Source of the DNA: Streptomyces sp. SLBN-31
GTDB taxonomy: Bacteria > Actinomycetota > Actinomycetes > Streptomycetales > Streptomycetaceae
Reading direction: 5' to 3'
DNA: 64,000 bases
Assembly: GCF_006715395.1 (NCBI RefSeq)
Contig: NZ_VFNC01000003.1
Span: 1,240,001-1,304,000 of the forward strand
In this document: in pieces, positions 25,495 through 34,252 of the stretch
Position numbering within the stretch: the first letter of the stretch is position 1
Layout: every line of letters starts with the position of its first letter
The notes under the pieces: generated by a model
Seen by the model: the letters and a program-made list of their open reading frames with translations, nothing else
Told to the model about the DNA's origin: nothing
The model's database searches: none
Program-made: the position numbers and the translations under genes

Positions 25495-26133
25495 TCACGG
25501 CCAGACAAGGCAATAAGGCTGATGCCCCGCCTCATGCAGCCGATGGCTGAAGTCCTGCCACTCGTGCAGCAGCTGGTAGACGTTGAAGGCGTCCCGCGGG
25601 CCGCCCCGGTCCGGGACCGTCGACCAGATGAACGCCGCCGCGCCCACCGCCTCCTCGCCTATGCCGCGCAGGGGGTCGACCACCGTCATCGGGAGCTTGA
25701 CGACCGCGTAGTCGGGGTGCAGGACGACCAGCTCCAGCGGCGGAACCTTGTGCAGGGGCACGCCTTCGATGCCCGTCAGCACCATCGCCGCCATCGTCTC
25801 CGGCTTGATCTTGGTGAACATGCCGTTCATGCCGAGCTCGTCGCCGCCGAGTTCCTCGGGGCGCATCGAGATCGGGACGCGGGCCGCGGTCGCACCGTCC
25901 GGCGCGCCGAAGTACTTGTACGTCACCCCCACCCGACCACCATTCCTGCTCCCGTCCCGCAGGCTGTCGAGCCGGCGGTCGCCGCGCCGCTCGAACTGCT
26001 CGGGCTCACTCGGTACACCCTGACCCTGACGTGTCTCGGTAGCTTCCTCCGCCTCGCGTCGGTGCCTTCCCCGCCGGGCACGTCGAGGACCCAGGTCGTC
26101 AGTCCCCTCGCCCAGTCCGCCACCGCGATGCAT
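25495..26133 (-). CDS. Conserved Streptomyces protein of unknown function; integration target
   Basis: The coherent domain runs from TYKYFGAPDGATAARVPISM through LGMNGMFTKIKPETMAAMVL to the C-terminal LHEWQDFSHRLHEAGHQPYC tail; no known motif or signal is seen. The start is unresolved. ATG at 26133 gives 212 residues, but third-position G/C bias becomes strong only from about 26016. A GTG at 25926 gives 143 residues and overlaps the stop of an upstream 72-codon frame (GTGA). Its 3' end from 25570 down is duplicated at 11841-11916. Confidence 0.75.
   Translation of the reverse strand: MHRGGGLGEGTDDLGPRRARRGRHRREAEEATETRQGQGVPSEPEQFERRGDRRLDSLRDGSRNGGRVGVTYKYFGAPDGATAARVPISMRPEELGGDELGMNGMFTKIKPETMAAMVLTGIEGVPLHKVPPLELVVLHPDYAVVKLPMTVVDPLRGIGEEAVGAAAFIWSTVPDRGGPRDAFNVYQLLHEWQDFSHRLHEAGHQPYCLVWP
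25544..25570. repeat. 27-bp core repeat, right copy (att-like)
   Basis: Identical to 11890-11916 over all 27 bases, in the same orientation, starting TGGCTGAAGTCC and ending CGTGCAGC. It lies inside the last codons of the conserved gene. Beyond the core the copies diverge: totally on the upstream-codon side, and only synonymously on the stop-codon side. Confidence 0.85.
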
Positions 26134-26141
26134 ATCTCCAC

Positions 26142-26485
26142 CCGACTGCTTTTCTAGGACGCGTGGCCCCCGCCGCGCAACCCGATCATCGTGTCAGTGA
26201 CCTCCCCCACGGCCGCCCGCCGAAACGTGCGCTGAAACACCTGTCCGCAGGATCTTCGCAGCCCCTGAACACGCCTTCGTCCATGCATACGTACGAGAAG
26301 GCCGTTTGAGCTGTGTGTATCAGGACCCAGTTTCGCAGATCGACTCGGGGCGCCGCTGTCCGTCCGGTCAGCAGCGCCCTCCCGGCCGTCCGTACCCGCT
26401 GGCCTACCCTGAGGAGGTCACAGGCAACCGGAGCCGAAGTGAGTGGTCCCGAGCAGTCCCGAGAAGGTCGGAGAAGTCGCTGGTC
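26142..26485. other. Intergenic region upstream of hemL
   Basis: About 340 bases between the divergent conserved gene and hemL. It must hold the promoters of both. No unmistakable -10/-35 pair, riboswitch or operator was found. GAGGAGGTCACAGG near 26410 resembles a ribosome site but leads to no supported start. Confidence 0.4.
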
Positions 26486-27805
26486 ATGAGCGAACTGCCA
26501 TATTCCTACGAAGCCCCCGTGTCGCAGGCGCTGTTCGACCGCGCGTCCGCCGTCACGCCCGGCGGCGTGAACTCCCCGGTGCGCGCCTTCCGCGCCGTGG
26601 GCGGTACGCCCCGGTTCATGGTGTCCGGTTCGGGCCCGTACCTGACGGACGCGGACGGGCGGGAGTACGTCGATCTCGTCTGCTCCTGGGGCCCGATGAT
26701 CCTCGGGCACTCCCACCCCGAGGTGATCGCCGCCGTCCAGGGCGCCGTCTCGCGCGGTACCTCCTTCGGCACTCCGGGTGAGGGCGAGGTCGCGCTCGCG
26801 GAGGAGATCGTCGCCCGGGTGGAGCCCGTCGAGCAGGTCCGGCTCGTCAGCAGCGGCACCGAGGCCACCATGAGCGCCATCCGGCTCGCCCGCGGTTTCA
26901 CCCGGCGCAGCAAGGTGATCAAGTTCGCCGGCTGCTACCACGGTCACGTCGACTCGCTCCTCGCCGCGGCGGGCAGCGGGGTGGCGACCTTCGCGCTTCC
27001 CGACACGCCGGGTGTGACCGGCGCCCAGGCCGGCGACACGATCGTCCTGCCCTACAACGACGTGGAGGCCGTCAACGAGGCCTTCCACCGGCACCCCGGT
27101 GAGATCGCCTGCGTGATCACCGAGGCGTCGCCGGGCAACATGGGCGTCGTTCCGCCGCGCCCCGGCTTCAACCAGGGCCTGAAGGACGCCTGTGCCGAGA
27201 ACGGCGCCCTCTTCATCTCCGACGAGGTCATGACCGGGTTCCGCACCAGCCGGGCAGGGTGGTTCGGCATCGACGGGGTGCGGCCCGACCTGATGACCTT
27301 CGGCAAGGTCATGGGCGGCGGTTTCCCGGCCGCGGCCTTCGGCGGCCGCGCCGACGTCATGGAGCACCTCGCGCCCGCCGGGCCCGTCTACCAGGCCGGC
27401 ACCCTCTCCGGGAACCCGGTCGCCACCGCCGCCGGTCTCGCCCAGCTCCGGCTCCTGGACGACGCCGCCTACGCCAAGGTCGACGCGGTGTCGGAGACGA
27501 TCCAGGGGCTGGTGACGGAGGCGCTGAGCAAGGAGGGCGTCGCGCACCGGCTGCAGAACGCCTCCAACATGTTCTCCGTGTTCTTCGCGGACCGGGACGT
27601 CCGTGACTACGAGGACGCCAAGCGGCAGGAGTCCTTCCGCTTCACCGCGTTCTTCCACTCGATGCTGGCGCAGGGCGTCTACCTCCCGCCCTCGTCCTTC
27701 GAGTCCTGGTTCGTGTCCACGGCCCACGACGAGCAGGCCGTGCAGCGCATCGCCGACGCCCTCCCGGCGGCGGCCCGAGCGGCGGCGGAGGCCACGGCGG
27801 TATGA
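26486..27805 (+). CDS. hemL: Glutamate-1-semialdehyde 2,1-aminomutase
   Basis: A 439-residue PLP enzyme that makes 5-aminolevulinate from glutamate-1-semialdehyde in the C5 haem pathway. The PLP lysine is K274 in [17 protein letters not shown], and the [12 protein letters not shown] and [16 protein letters not shown] segments are intact. GGAGAAG lies 9 bases before the ATG. The stop overlaps the next gene (ATGA). Proximity to cytochrome c maturation genes links haem synthesis and use. Confidence 0.97.
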   Translation: MSELPYSYEAPVSQALFDRASAVTPGGVNSPVRAFRAVGGTPRFMVSGSGPYLTDADGREYVDLVCSWGPMILGHSHPEVIAAVQGAVSRGTSFGTPGEGEVALAEEIVARVEPVEQVRLVSSGTEATMSAIRLARGFTRRSKVIKFAGCYHGHVDSLLAAAGSGVATFALPDTPGVTGAQAGDTIVLPYNDVEAVNEAFHRHPGEIACVITEASPGNMGVVPPRPGFNQGLKDACAENGALFISDEVMTGFRTSRAGWFGIDGVRPDLMTFGKVMGGGFPAAAFGGRADVMEHLAPAGPVYQAGTLSGNPVATAAGLAQLRLLDDAAYAKVDAVSETIQGLVTEALSKEGVAHRLQNASNMFSVFFADRDVRDYEDAKRQESFRFTAFFHSMLAQGVYLPPSSFESWFVSTAHDEQAVQRIADALPAAARAAAEATAV

Positions 27806-28494
27806 GCGAGCAGACGAACAACAAGGACATCACCGTCGTGCACGTCGTGCGGCACGGCGAGGTCGAGAACCCGGACGGCATCCTCTACGGCCGTCTCGCC
27901 GGGTACCACCTGTCCGCGCTGGGGCGGCAGATGGCCGACCGGGTCGCCGAGCACCTGGCCTCCCGCGACATCGCGTACGTGTGCTCCTCCCCGCTGGAGC
28001 GGGCGCAGGAGACCGCGACGCCGGTCGCCAAGGCGCACGGACTCGACCTCGCGACCGACGAGCGGCTCATCGAGGCCGACAACGTCTTCCAGGGCAAGAC
28101 CTTCGGCGTCGGGGACGGCGCGCTCAGGAAGCCGGCCAACTGGAAGTTCCTGACCAACCCCTTCCGGCCGTCGTGGGGCGAGCCGTACGTCGACATCGTC
28201 GTACGGATGATGCAGGCGCTGGAGTCCGCCAAGGAGCAGGCGCGGGGGCACGAGGCCGTGCTCGTCAGCCACCAACTGCCGATCTGGACCGTGCGGTCGT
28301 ACGTCGAGCGGCGGCGGTTGTGGCACGACCCGCGCAAGCGGCAGTGCACGCTGGCCTCGCTGACGAGCTTCACGTACCAGGGTGACAAGATCGTGTCCGT
28401 GGGCTACAGCGAGCCCGCCATCGATCTCGTCCCGGCCCACCTCCGGGCGGGCGCGAAGCCGGCGCCGGGGAAGACCAAGGCCTTCGGCGCGTGA
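27802..28494 (+). CDS. Histidine phosphatase family protein (phosphoglycerate-mutase-like)
   Basis: A 230-residue phosphatase with the catalytic RHG motif (R17-H18-G19 in [10 protein letters not shown]), substrate arginine in [12 protein letters not shown], and the second histidine in [11 protein letters not shown]. It overlaps hemL by four bases, so the two are translated together. The substrate is unknown; annotation as phosphoglycerate mutase would be too specific. Confidence 0.88.
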   Translation: MSEQTNNKDITVVHVVRHGEVENPDGILYGRLAGYHLSALGRQMADRVAEHLASRDIAYVCSSPLERAQETATPVAKAHGLDLATDERLIEADNVFQGKTFGVGDGALRKPANWKFLTNPFRPSWGEPYVDIVVRMMQALESAKEQARGHEAVLVSHQLPIWTVRSYVERRRLWHDPRKRQCTLASLTSFTYQGDKIVSVGYSEPAIDLVPAHLRAGAKPAPGKTKAFGA

Positions 28495-28614
28495 CGGGTC
28501 CTCATACACACTCGTGACATTTGTTGCGAGATCGCTGTGATCGAGCGGAACCTCCCTGTTCGTCATGTCCTCTGAATGGGTGACCACCGGAGTACATGAC
28601 GAATCGGGGATGGA

Positions 28615-29898
28615 ATGCGCGCTCTTTCTCGCAGGGGGATGCTCGGTCTCGGCGCGGGCGCCGCGGCCGCCGCCGGACTCACGGCCTGCGGCTCCCTCAC
28701 ACCGTCAGAGGGGCCGAAGCACGCCGGGGGTTCCAAGGGCGGCGGCAAACCCGGCGGTACGTCCCATCCGGCCCGGCCCATCGGCGACGGCTCGACCTCC
28801 TTCACCGGCAAGCAGCCCCACCAGCCGAGGAAGCCCGAGCCGCTGGAGCCCGGCCAGACCCCGCCCCAGTTCGTCATCTTCTCCTGGGACGGCGCCGGCG
28901 AGGTCGGCAACGGCCTCTTCCCGCGCTTCCTGGACCTGGCGAAGCAGCACGGCGCGTCCATGACCTTCTTCCTGTCCGGGCTGTACCTGCTGCCCGAGTC
29001 GAAGAAGCGGCTCTACAACCCGCCGAACAACCCGCGCGGCGCCTCCGACATCGGCTACCTCACCGACGAGCACGTCAAGGCGACGCTGACCAACGTCCGC
29101 CGCGCCTGGCTCGAAGGGCACGAGATCGGCACCCACTTCAACGGCCACTTCTGCTCCGGCTACGGCACGGTCGGCAACTGGACGCCCGCCCAGTGGCGCA
29201 GCGAGATCCAGCAGGCCAAGTCCTTCGTGAAGGAGTGGCGGACCAACACCGGCTGGAGCGACCTGCCCTCCCTGCCCTTCGACTACGAGAAGGAACTCGT
29301 CGGCGGCCGCACCCCCTGTCTGCTCGGCCAGAACAACCTGCTGCCCACGGCCAAGGAGCTCGGCTGGCGCTACGACGCCTCCTCGCCCGGCGGCCGTCAG
29401 GTCTGGCCCGACAAGAAGATGGGCATCTGGGACCTGCCGCTGCAGCAGATCCCGTTCCCGGGCCGCTCCTTCGAGGTCCTGTCGATGGACTACAACATGC
29501 TGGCCAACCAGTCGATCAACTCGACCCAGGCGCCCGCCCACAACTACCCGGCCTGGCGCACCCAGTCCGCGAACGCCTACATCTCCGGCTTCAAGCGGGC
29601 ATACGAGTCCAACCGGGCACCCTTCTTCGTCGGCAACCACTTCGAGCACTGGAACGGCGGCATCTACATGGACGCCGTCGAGGAGGCGTTCAAGCACATC
29701 GCCCGGGAGAAGGAGAAGGGCGCGGACGTACGGCTGGTCTCCTTCCGGCAGTTCGTCGACTGGATGGACGTACAGAAGCCGGAGGTGCTCGCCAAGCTGC
29801 GCACGCTCGACGTCGGACAGCAGCCGGCCGGCGGCTGGAAGACGTTTTTGCAGGAGACCTCCACCGCGTCCTCCACACCCACCGGAAAGGCCGCCTGA
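28615..29898 (+). CDS. Lipoprotein polysaccharide-deacetylase-like protein
   Basis: A 427-residue protein with a twin-arginine-like signal (SRRGMLGLGAG) ending in lipobox LTAC (C25), then a Gly/Pro-rich linker. The NodB-like fold shows FSWDGAGE for the metal aspartate and HEIGTHFNGHFC for the metal histidines. This predicts a cell-surface metal-dependent deacetylase on the outer face of the membrane. Its substrate, perhaps peptidoglycan or another wall polymer, is not defined. Confidence 0.8.
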   Translation: MRALSRRGMLGLGAGAAAAAGLTACGSLTPSEGPKHAGGSKGGGKPGGTSHPARPIGDGSTSFTGKQPHQPRKPEPLEPGQTPPQFVIFSWDGAGEVGNGLFPRFLDLAKQHGASMTFFLSGLYLLPESKKRLYNPPNNPRGASDIGYLTDEHVKATLTNVRRAWLEGHEIGTHFNGHFCSGYGTVGNWTPAQWRSEIQQAKSFVKEWRTNTGWSDLPSLPFDYEKELVGGRTPCLLGQNNLLPTAKELGWRYDASSPGGRQVWPDKKMGIWDLPLQQIPFPGRSFEVLSMDYNMLANQSINSTQAPAHNYPAWRTQSANAYISGFKRAYESNRAPFFVGNHFEHWNGGIYMDAVEEAFKHIAREKEKGADVRLVSFRQFVDWMDVQKPEVLAKLRTLDVGQQPAGGWKTFLQETSTASSTPTGKAA

Positions 29899-29975
29899 CG
29901 TGCGGATTCCGGGGGGCGGCGAAGCCGCTGGGGGGGTGCGCAAGATCCCCGGAACGGGCATGCGAAACTTTTCAC

Positions 29976-30593
29976 ATGAGTGCCACCAGCCGCACCCCCC
30001 TGCGCTCGAACCGAAGCCGTGCCACCCTGCTCGCCGCGACGGCCGCGGCCGCCGCCCTCACGCTGTCCGCGTGCAGTTCGGGCGGCACGTCGGGTGGCGG
30101 CGGTGACACCAACTTCGTCATGGGCAAGGACGGCATCTCCACCGTCAAGAAGGGGGAGCGGTCCGCCGCACCCGACCTGTCCGGCAAGACCATCGACGGC
30201 AGCTCGCTCGACGTCGCCTCCTACAAGGGCAAGGTCGTCGTTCTGAACCTCTGGGGCTCGTGGTGCGCCCCGTGCCGCGCCGAGGCGCCCAACCTGGAGA
30301 AGGTCTCCCGGGACCTCAAGGCCAAGGACGTCCAGTTCGTCGGCATCAACACCCGCGACGCCCAGATCGCCAACGCCCGCGCCTTCGAGAAGCAGTACGG
30401 TGTCAGCTTCCCCAGCCTCTACGACCCCACGGGCAAGCTGATGCTCCGCTTCAAGAAGGGCACGCTCAACCCGCAGGCGATCCCCTCCACCCTCGTCCTC
30501 GACCGCCAGGGCAAGATCGCCGCGCGCTCGCTGGCCGCGCTCAGCGAGGACAAACTGCGCGCGATGATCGACCCGGTCCTCGCGGAGAAGTGA
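29976..30593 (+). CDS. TlpA/ResA-like thiol-disulfide oxidoreductase lipoprotein
   Basis: A 205-residue lipoprotein with lipobox LSAC (C33) and a thioredoxin fold carrying the active site WCAPC (C97 and C100). The FVGINTRDAQIANARAF insert is typical of ResA/TlpA. It would reduce apocytochrome c cysteines outside the membrane, using electrons from CcdA encoded immediately downstream. First gene of the cytochrome c maturation operon. Confidence 0.92.
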   Translation: MSATSRTPLRSNRSRATLLAATAAAAALTLSACSSGGTSGGGGDTNFVMGKDGISTVKKGERSAAPDLSGKTIDGSSLDVASYKGKVVVLNLWGSWCAPCRAEAPNLEKVSRDLKAKDVQFVGINTRDAQIANARAFEKQYGVSFPSLYDPTGKLMLRFKKGTLNPQAIPSTLVLDRQGKIAARSLAALSEDKLRAMIDPVLAEK

Positions 30594-30594
30594 C

Positions 30595-31365
30595 GTGACC
30601 TCAGTCACCACGCTCGCCGCGACGGGCTACAACGACACGGTGCTCAACGGCGCACTGCTGCTCGCCCTGCCCATCGCGCTCCTCGGCGGCCTCGTCTCCT
30701 TCTTCTCCCCGTGCGTCCTGCCGCTCGTACCCGGCTACCTGTCGTACGTCACCGGGGTCGCAGGCACCGACCTGGCCGACGCCCGGCGCGGGCGGATGGT
30801 CGCGGGGGCCTCCCTGTTCGTGCTCGGCTTCACCGCCGTGTTCGTCTCCAGCGGCGCCCTCTTCGGCTACTTCGGCGACACCCTCCAGGAGAACAAGGGC
30901 ATCCTGTCCAAGGTGCTCGGCGTGCTCATGATCCTCATGGGCGTCTTCTTCATGGGCCTGATGCCCTGGATGACCCAGCGCGAGTTCCGCTTCCACCGGA
31001 AGCCCGCCACCGGACTGGTCGGCGCCCCGCTGCTCGGCGCGCTGTTCGGCATCGGCTGGACCCCCTGCATCGGCCCCACCCTCGGCTCCGTGCTGACTCT
31101 CTCCTCCCAGCAGGGCAGCGCCGGCCGCGGCGCCATCCTGACCGTCGCCTACTGCCTCGGCCTCGGCGTGCCCTTCGTGCTCGCCGCCGTCGCCTTCCGC
31201 AAGGCGCTCGGCGCCTTCGGCTGGGTCAAACGCCACTATGTCTGGGTGATGCGGATCGGCGGCACGATGATGATCGTGACCGGTCTGCTGCTCGTCACCG
31301 GCGTCTGGGACACCCTCGTACAGGACATGCAGTCCTGGTCCGCCGGCTTCACCGTGGGGATCTGA
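30595..31365 (+). CDS. ccdA: Cytochrome c biogenesis protein CcdA
   Basis: A 256-residue membrane thiol transporter with six predicted helices. The redox cysteines are C40 in FFSPCVLPLVPGYLSY and C158 in GWTPCIGPTLG. It passes electrons from cytoplasmic thioredoxin to the TlpA-like partner. The GTG at 30595 follows the TlpA stop by one base, so translation is coupled. Confidence 0.93.
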   Translation: MTSVTTLAATGYNDTVLNGALLLALPIALLGGLVSFFSPCVLPLVPGYLSYVTGVAGTDLADARRGRMVAGASLFVLGFTAVFVSSGALFGYFGDTLQENKGILSKVLGVLMILMGVFFMGLMPWMTQREFRFHRKPATGLVGAPLLGALFGIGWTPCIGPTLGSVLTLSSQQGSAGRGAILTVAYCLGLGVPFVLAAVAFRKALGAFGWVKRHYVWVMRIGGTMMIVTGLLLVTGVWDTLVQDMQSWSAGFTVGI

Positions 31366-31368
31366 TCG

Positions 31369-33096
31369 ATGAGCAAGACCGAAACCGGTACGCCCCCCGA
31401 GCGGGCCGACGACGACCTCGGCGCGGCCGGCTCCCAGCTGTCCACCGCTCCCGTGGAGGAGCCGCCCAACCTGCCCTCCCTGGGCGTCGTCGGCTGGGTC
31501 CGCTGGTTCTGGCGGCAGCTGACCTCCATGCGGGTCGCCCTGCTGCTGCTCCTGCTGCTCTCCCTCGGCGCGATCCCCGGCTCGCTCATCCCGCAGTCCG
31601 GGATCGACGTCACCAAGGTCGACACCTTCCGCAAGACGCACACGACGCTCGCACCGATCTACGACAGGCTCGGCCTCTTCCACGTCTACAGCTCGGTGTG
31701 GTTCTCCGCGATCTACATCCTGCTGTTCGTCTCCCTCATCGGCTGCATCGTGCCCCGCACCTGGCAGTTCGTCGGCCAGCTGCGCGGCCGCCCGCCGGGC
31801 GCCCCCAAGCGGCTGACCCGACTGCCCGCCTACACCACCTGGCGGACCGAGGCCGAGCCGGAGCAGGTCCGCGAGGCCGCGCTCGCCCTGCTGAAGAAGC
31901 GCCGCTTCCGCGCGCACGTCGCCGGGGACGCCGTCGCCGCCGAGAAGGGCTACCTGCGCGAGACCGGCAACCTCGCCTTCCACATCGCGCTCATCGTGAT
32001 GCTGATCGCCTTCGCCTGGGGCCAGCTGTTCAAGTCCGAGGGCAACAAGCTGGTCGTCGAGGGCGACGGCTTCTCCAACACGATGACGCAGTACGACGAC
32101 TTCAAGTCCGGCAGCCTCTTCACCGCCGACGACCTGGTGCCGTTCAGCTTCAACCTGGACAAGTTCACCGGCACCTACGAGACCAGCGGCCCCAACCGGG
32201 GCACCGCACGCACCTACCAGGCGGCCCTCACCTACAGCAAGGGCGCCTACGGCAAGGACGAGAAGGACCTCGTCAAGGTCAACGAGCCGCTGGAGATCGG
32301 CGACGCCAAGGTCTACCTGACCGCCCACGGCTACGCCCCCGTCATCACCGTCCGCGACGGCAAGGGCAACGTCGTCTACCGCGACGCCGTGCCCCTGCTC
32401 CCCCTCGACTCCAACGTCACCTCCACCGGCGTGGTCAAGGTCCTCGACGGCTACAAGAACGCCAAGGGCGTCAGCGAGCAGATCGGCATCTCCGCCTTCC
32501 TGCTGCCGACGTACACCAAGGGCAGCGAGACGGCCTCCACCTTCCCGGGGCTCCTCAACCCCGTGCTCAACCTGGCCCCGTACCACGGCGACCTCGGTGT
32601 CGACTCCGGCATCCCGCAGAGCGTGTACCAGCTCGACAAGTCGCATGTGAAGGCCTACAAGGACGCCAAGGGCCAACAGCTCAGGGACAACCTCAAGCCC
32701 GGCCAGACCATGCGGCTGCCCGGCGGCGCCGGGTCCATCACCTACGAGGGCACCAAGGAGTGGGCGAACTTCCAGATCGTCCAGCAGCCCGGCACCGGCT
32801 GGGCCCTCGCCGGCTCCCTCGTCGCCATCTTCGGCCTCGCCGGCTCCCTGTTCATCCAGCGCCGTCGCGTCTGGGTGCGCGCGGTGAGCGGCCCCGACGG
32901 CGTGACGGTCGTCGAGATGGCCGGCCTCGGCCGCAGCGAGTCCGCCAAGGTCCCCGAGGAACTCGCCGACCTCGCCGAAACCCTCTACGACCGGGCGCCG
33001 GGCGCCCCCGGGCCCGACGAGGACTCCACCGACCCAGACGCCACCACCACCCCCGACCCCAGCGTCGTACCTGCCGAAGGGGCTGAGAAGAAGTGA
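31369..33096 (+). CDS. resB: Cytochrome c biogenesis protein ResB
   Basis: A 575-residue system II cytochrome c synthase subunit. Early helices (MRVALLLLLLLSLGAIPGSL and a second near residue 115), a third near residue 200 (HIALIVMLIAFAWGQ), a large extracytoplasmic domain and a final helix match ResB/Ccs1. It works with CcsA to deliver haem and form the thioether bonds. The tail is acidic and proline-rich. It overlaps ccsA by four bases (GTGA). Confidence 0.93.
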   Translation: MSKTETGTPPERADDDLGAAGSQLSTAPVEEPPNLPSLGVVGWVRWFWRQLTSMRVALLLLLLLSLGAIPGSLIPQSGIDVTKVDTFRKTHTTLAPIYDRLGLFHVYSSVWFSAIYILLFVSLIGCIVPRTWQFVGQLRGRPPGAPKRLTRLPAYTTWRTEAEPEQVREAALALLKKRRFRAHVAGDAVAAEKGYLRETGNLAFHIALIVMLIAFAWGQLFKSEGNKLVVEGDGFSNTMTQYDDFKSGSLFTADDLVPFSFNLDKFTGTYETSGPNRGTARTYQAALTYSKGAYGKDEKDLVKVNEPLEIGDAKVYLTAHGYAPVITVRDGKGNVVYRDAVPLLPLDSNVTSTGVVKVLDGYKNAKGVSEQIGISAFLLPTYTKGSETASTFPGLLNPVLNLAPYHGDLGVDSGIPQSVYQLDKSHVKAYKDAKGQQLRDNLKPGQTMRLPGGAGSITYEGTKEWANFQIVQQPGTGWALAGSLVAIFGLAGSLFIQRRRVWVRAVSGPDGVTVVEMAGLGRSESAKVPEELADLAETLYDRAPGAPGPDEDSTDPDATTTPDPSVVPAEGAEKK

Positions 33097-34193
33097 TTCT
33101 CTCCGCCGGAACCGAGTTGGCCACCGCGACCAACGAACACCTCGCGAACATCAGCAACACGCTGATCTACTCCGCGATGGCCGTCTACACCCTGGCCTTC
33201 TTCGCCTACATCGCCGAATGGCTCTTCGGCAGCCGCAGCAAGGTCGCCCGCACGGCCAGCGCGCTCACGAACGGCACGCAGAAGGCCAAGGGCGCCCCGG
33301 CCGTCACCGTCAACAAGGCCGGCGGGACCGCCGTACTGGAGCGGCCCAAGGTCGTCGTGCGGTCCTCCGCCGGGGCGCGGGACGTGCCCGACGGGCCCGG
33401 GGCGCACGGCGGGGACGCGCAGGGCGACCTCTACGGGCGCATCGCCATCTCGCTCACCGTGCTCGCCTTCCTGATCCACCTCGCCGGCGTGGTCGCCCGC
33501 GCGGCCTCGGTGGAGCGGGCGCCGTGGGGCAACATGTACGAGTTCAACATCACCTTCTCCGCCGTCGCGGTCGCGGTATACCTCACGCTGCTGGCGCTGC
33601 GGAAGAACGTGCGCTGGCTCGGCCTGTTCCTGGTCACCACGGTCCTCCTCGACCTCGGCATCGCCGTGACGGTTCTGTACACCGCCAGCGACCAGCTCGT
33701 CCCCGCCCTGCACTCGTACTGGCTGTACATCCACGTCTCCACGGCCATCCTGTGCGGCGCGGTCTTCTACGTCGGCGCGGCCGGCACACTGCTGTACCTC
33801 TTCAAGGACTCCTACGAGACCAAGCTGGAGAACGGCGGCACGCCCGGCCGCTTCGCCACCTCGTTCCTGGAGCGCCTGCCCGCGTCCTCGTCCCTCGACA
33901 AGTTCTCCTACCGCCTGAACGCGGCCGTCTTCCCGCTGTGGACGTTCACGATCATCGCGGGCGCCATCTGGGCCGAGTCGGCCTGGGGCCGCTACTGGGG
34001 CTGGGACCCCAAGGAGACCTGGGCGTTCATCACCTGGGTCGCCTACGCCTGCTACCTGCACGCCCGCGCCACGGCCGGCTGGAAGGGCCGCAAGGCCGCC
34101 TACCTGGCCCTGATCGCCTTCGGCTGCTGGCTCTTCAACTACTACGGCGTCAACATCTTCGTCTCGGGCAAGCACTCCTACGCGGGCGTGTAG
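33093..34193 (+). CDS. ccsA: Cytochrome c biogenesis protein CcsA/CcsB
   Basis: A 366-residue multi-helix haem handling protein. The tryptophan-rich WWD-type motif is present as YWGWDPKETWAFITW near residue 305, flanked by histidines in the helices (SYWLYIHVST, YACYLHARA). It completes the system II haem lyase with ResB. GTG start overlapping resB. The transcript is probably ended by the inverted repeat at 34205-34252. Confidence 0.93.
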   Translation: MILSAGTELATATNEHLANISNTLIYSAMAVYTLAFFAYIAEWLFGSRSKVARTASALTNGTQKAKGAPAVTVNKAGGTAVLERPKVVVRSSAGARDVPDGPGAHGGDAQGDLYGRIAISLTVLAFLIHLAGVVARAASVERAPWGNMYEFNITFSAVAVAVYLTLLALRKNVRWLGLFLVTTVLLDLGIAVTVLYTASDQLVPALHSYWLYIHVSTAILCGAVFYVGAAGTLLYLFKDSYETKLENGGTPGRFATSFLERLPASSSLDKFSYRLNAAVFPLWTFTIIAGAIWAESAWGRYWGWDPKETWAFITWVAYACYLHARATAGWKGRKAAYLALIAFGCWLFNYYGVNIFVSGKHSYAGV

Positions 34194-34204
34194 CGGCAGG
34201 GGTC

Positions 34205-34252
34205 GCGGGAGAAGCTGGTCAGCCGACCGTGATGGAGTCCAGCTTCTCCCGC
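34205..34252. terminator. Perfect 14-bp inverted repeat between ccsA and the oxygenase gene
   Basis: GCGGGAGAAGCTGG (34205-34218) and CCAGCTTCTCCCGC (34239-34252) pair perfectly around a 20-base loop. The right arm lies inside the last codons of the convergent oxygenase and the loop contains its stop codon. It would serve as a terminator for ccsA, and partly for the oxygenase. Confidence 0.7.

Noticed and set aside
25319..25535. Short minus-strand frames downstream of the conserved gene
   Set aside because: No ribosome site or recognisable domain; the region is better explained as terminator and island boundary.
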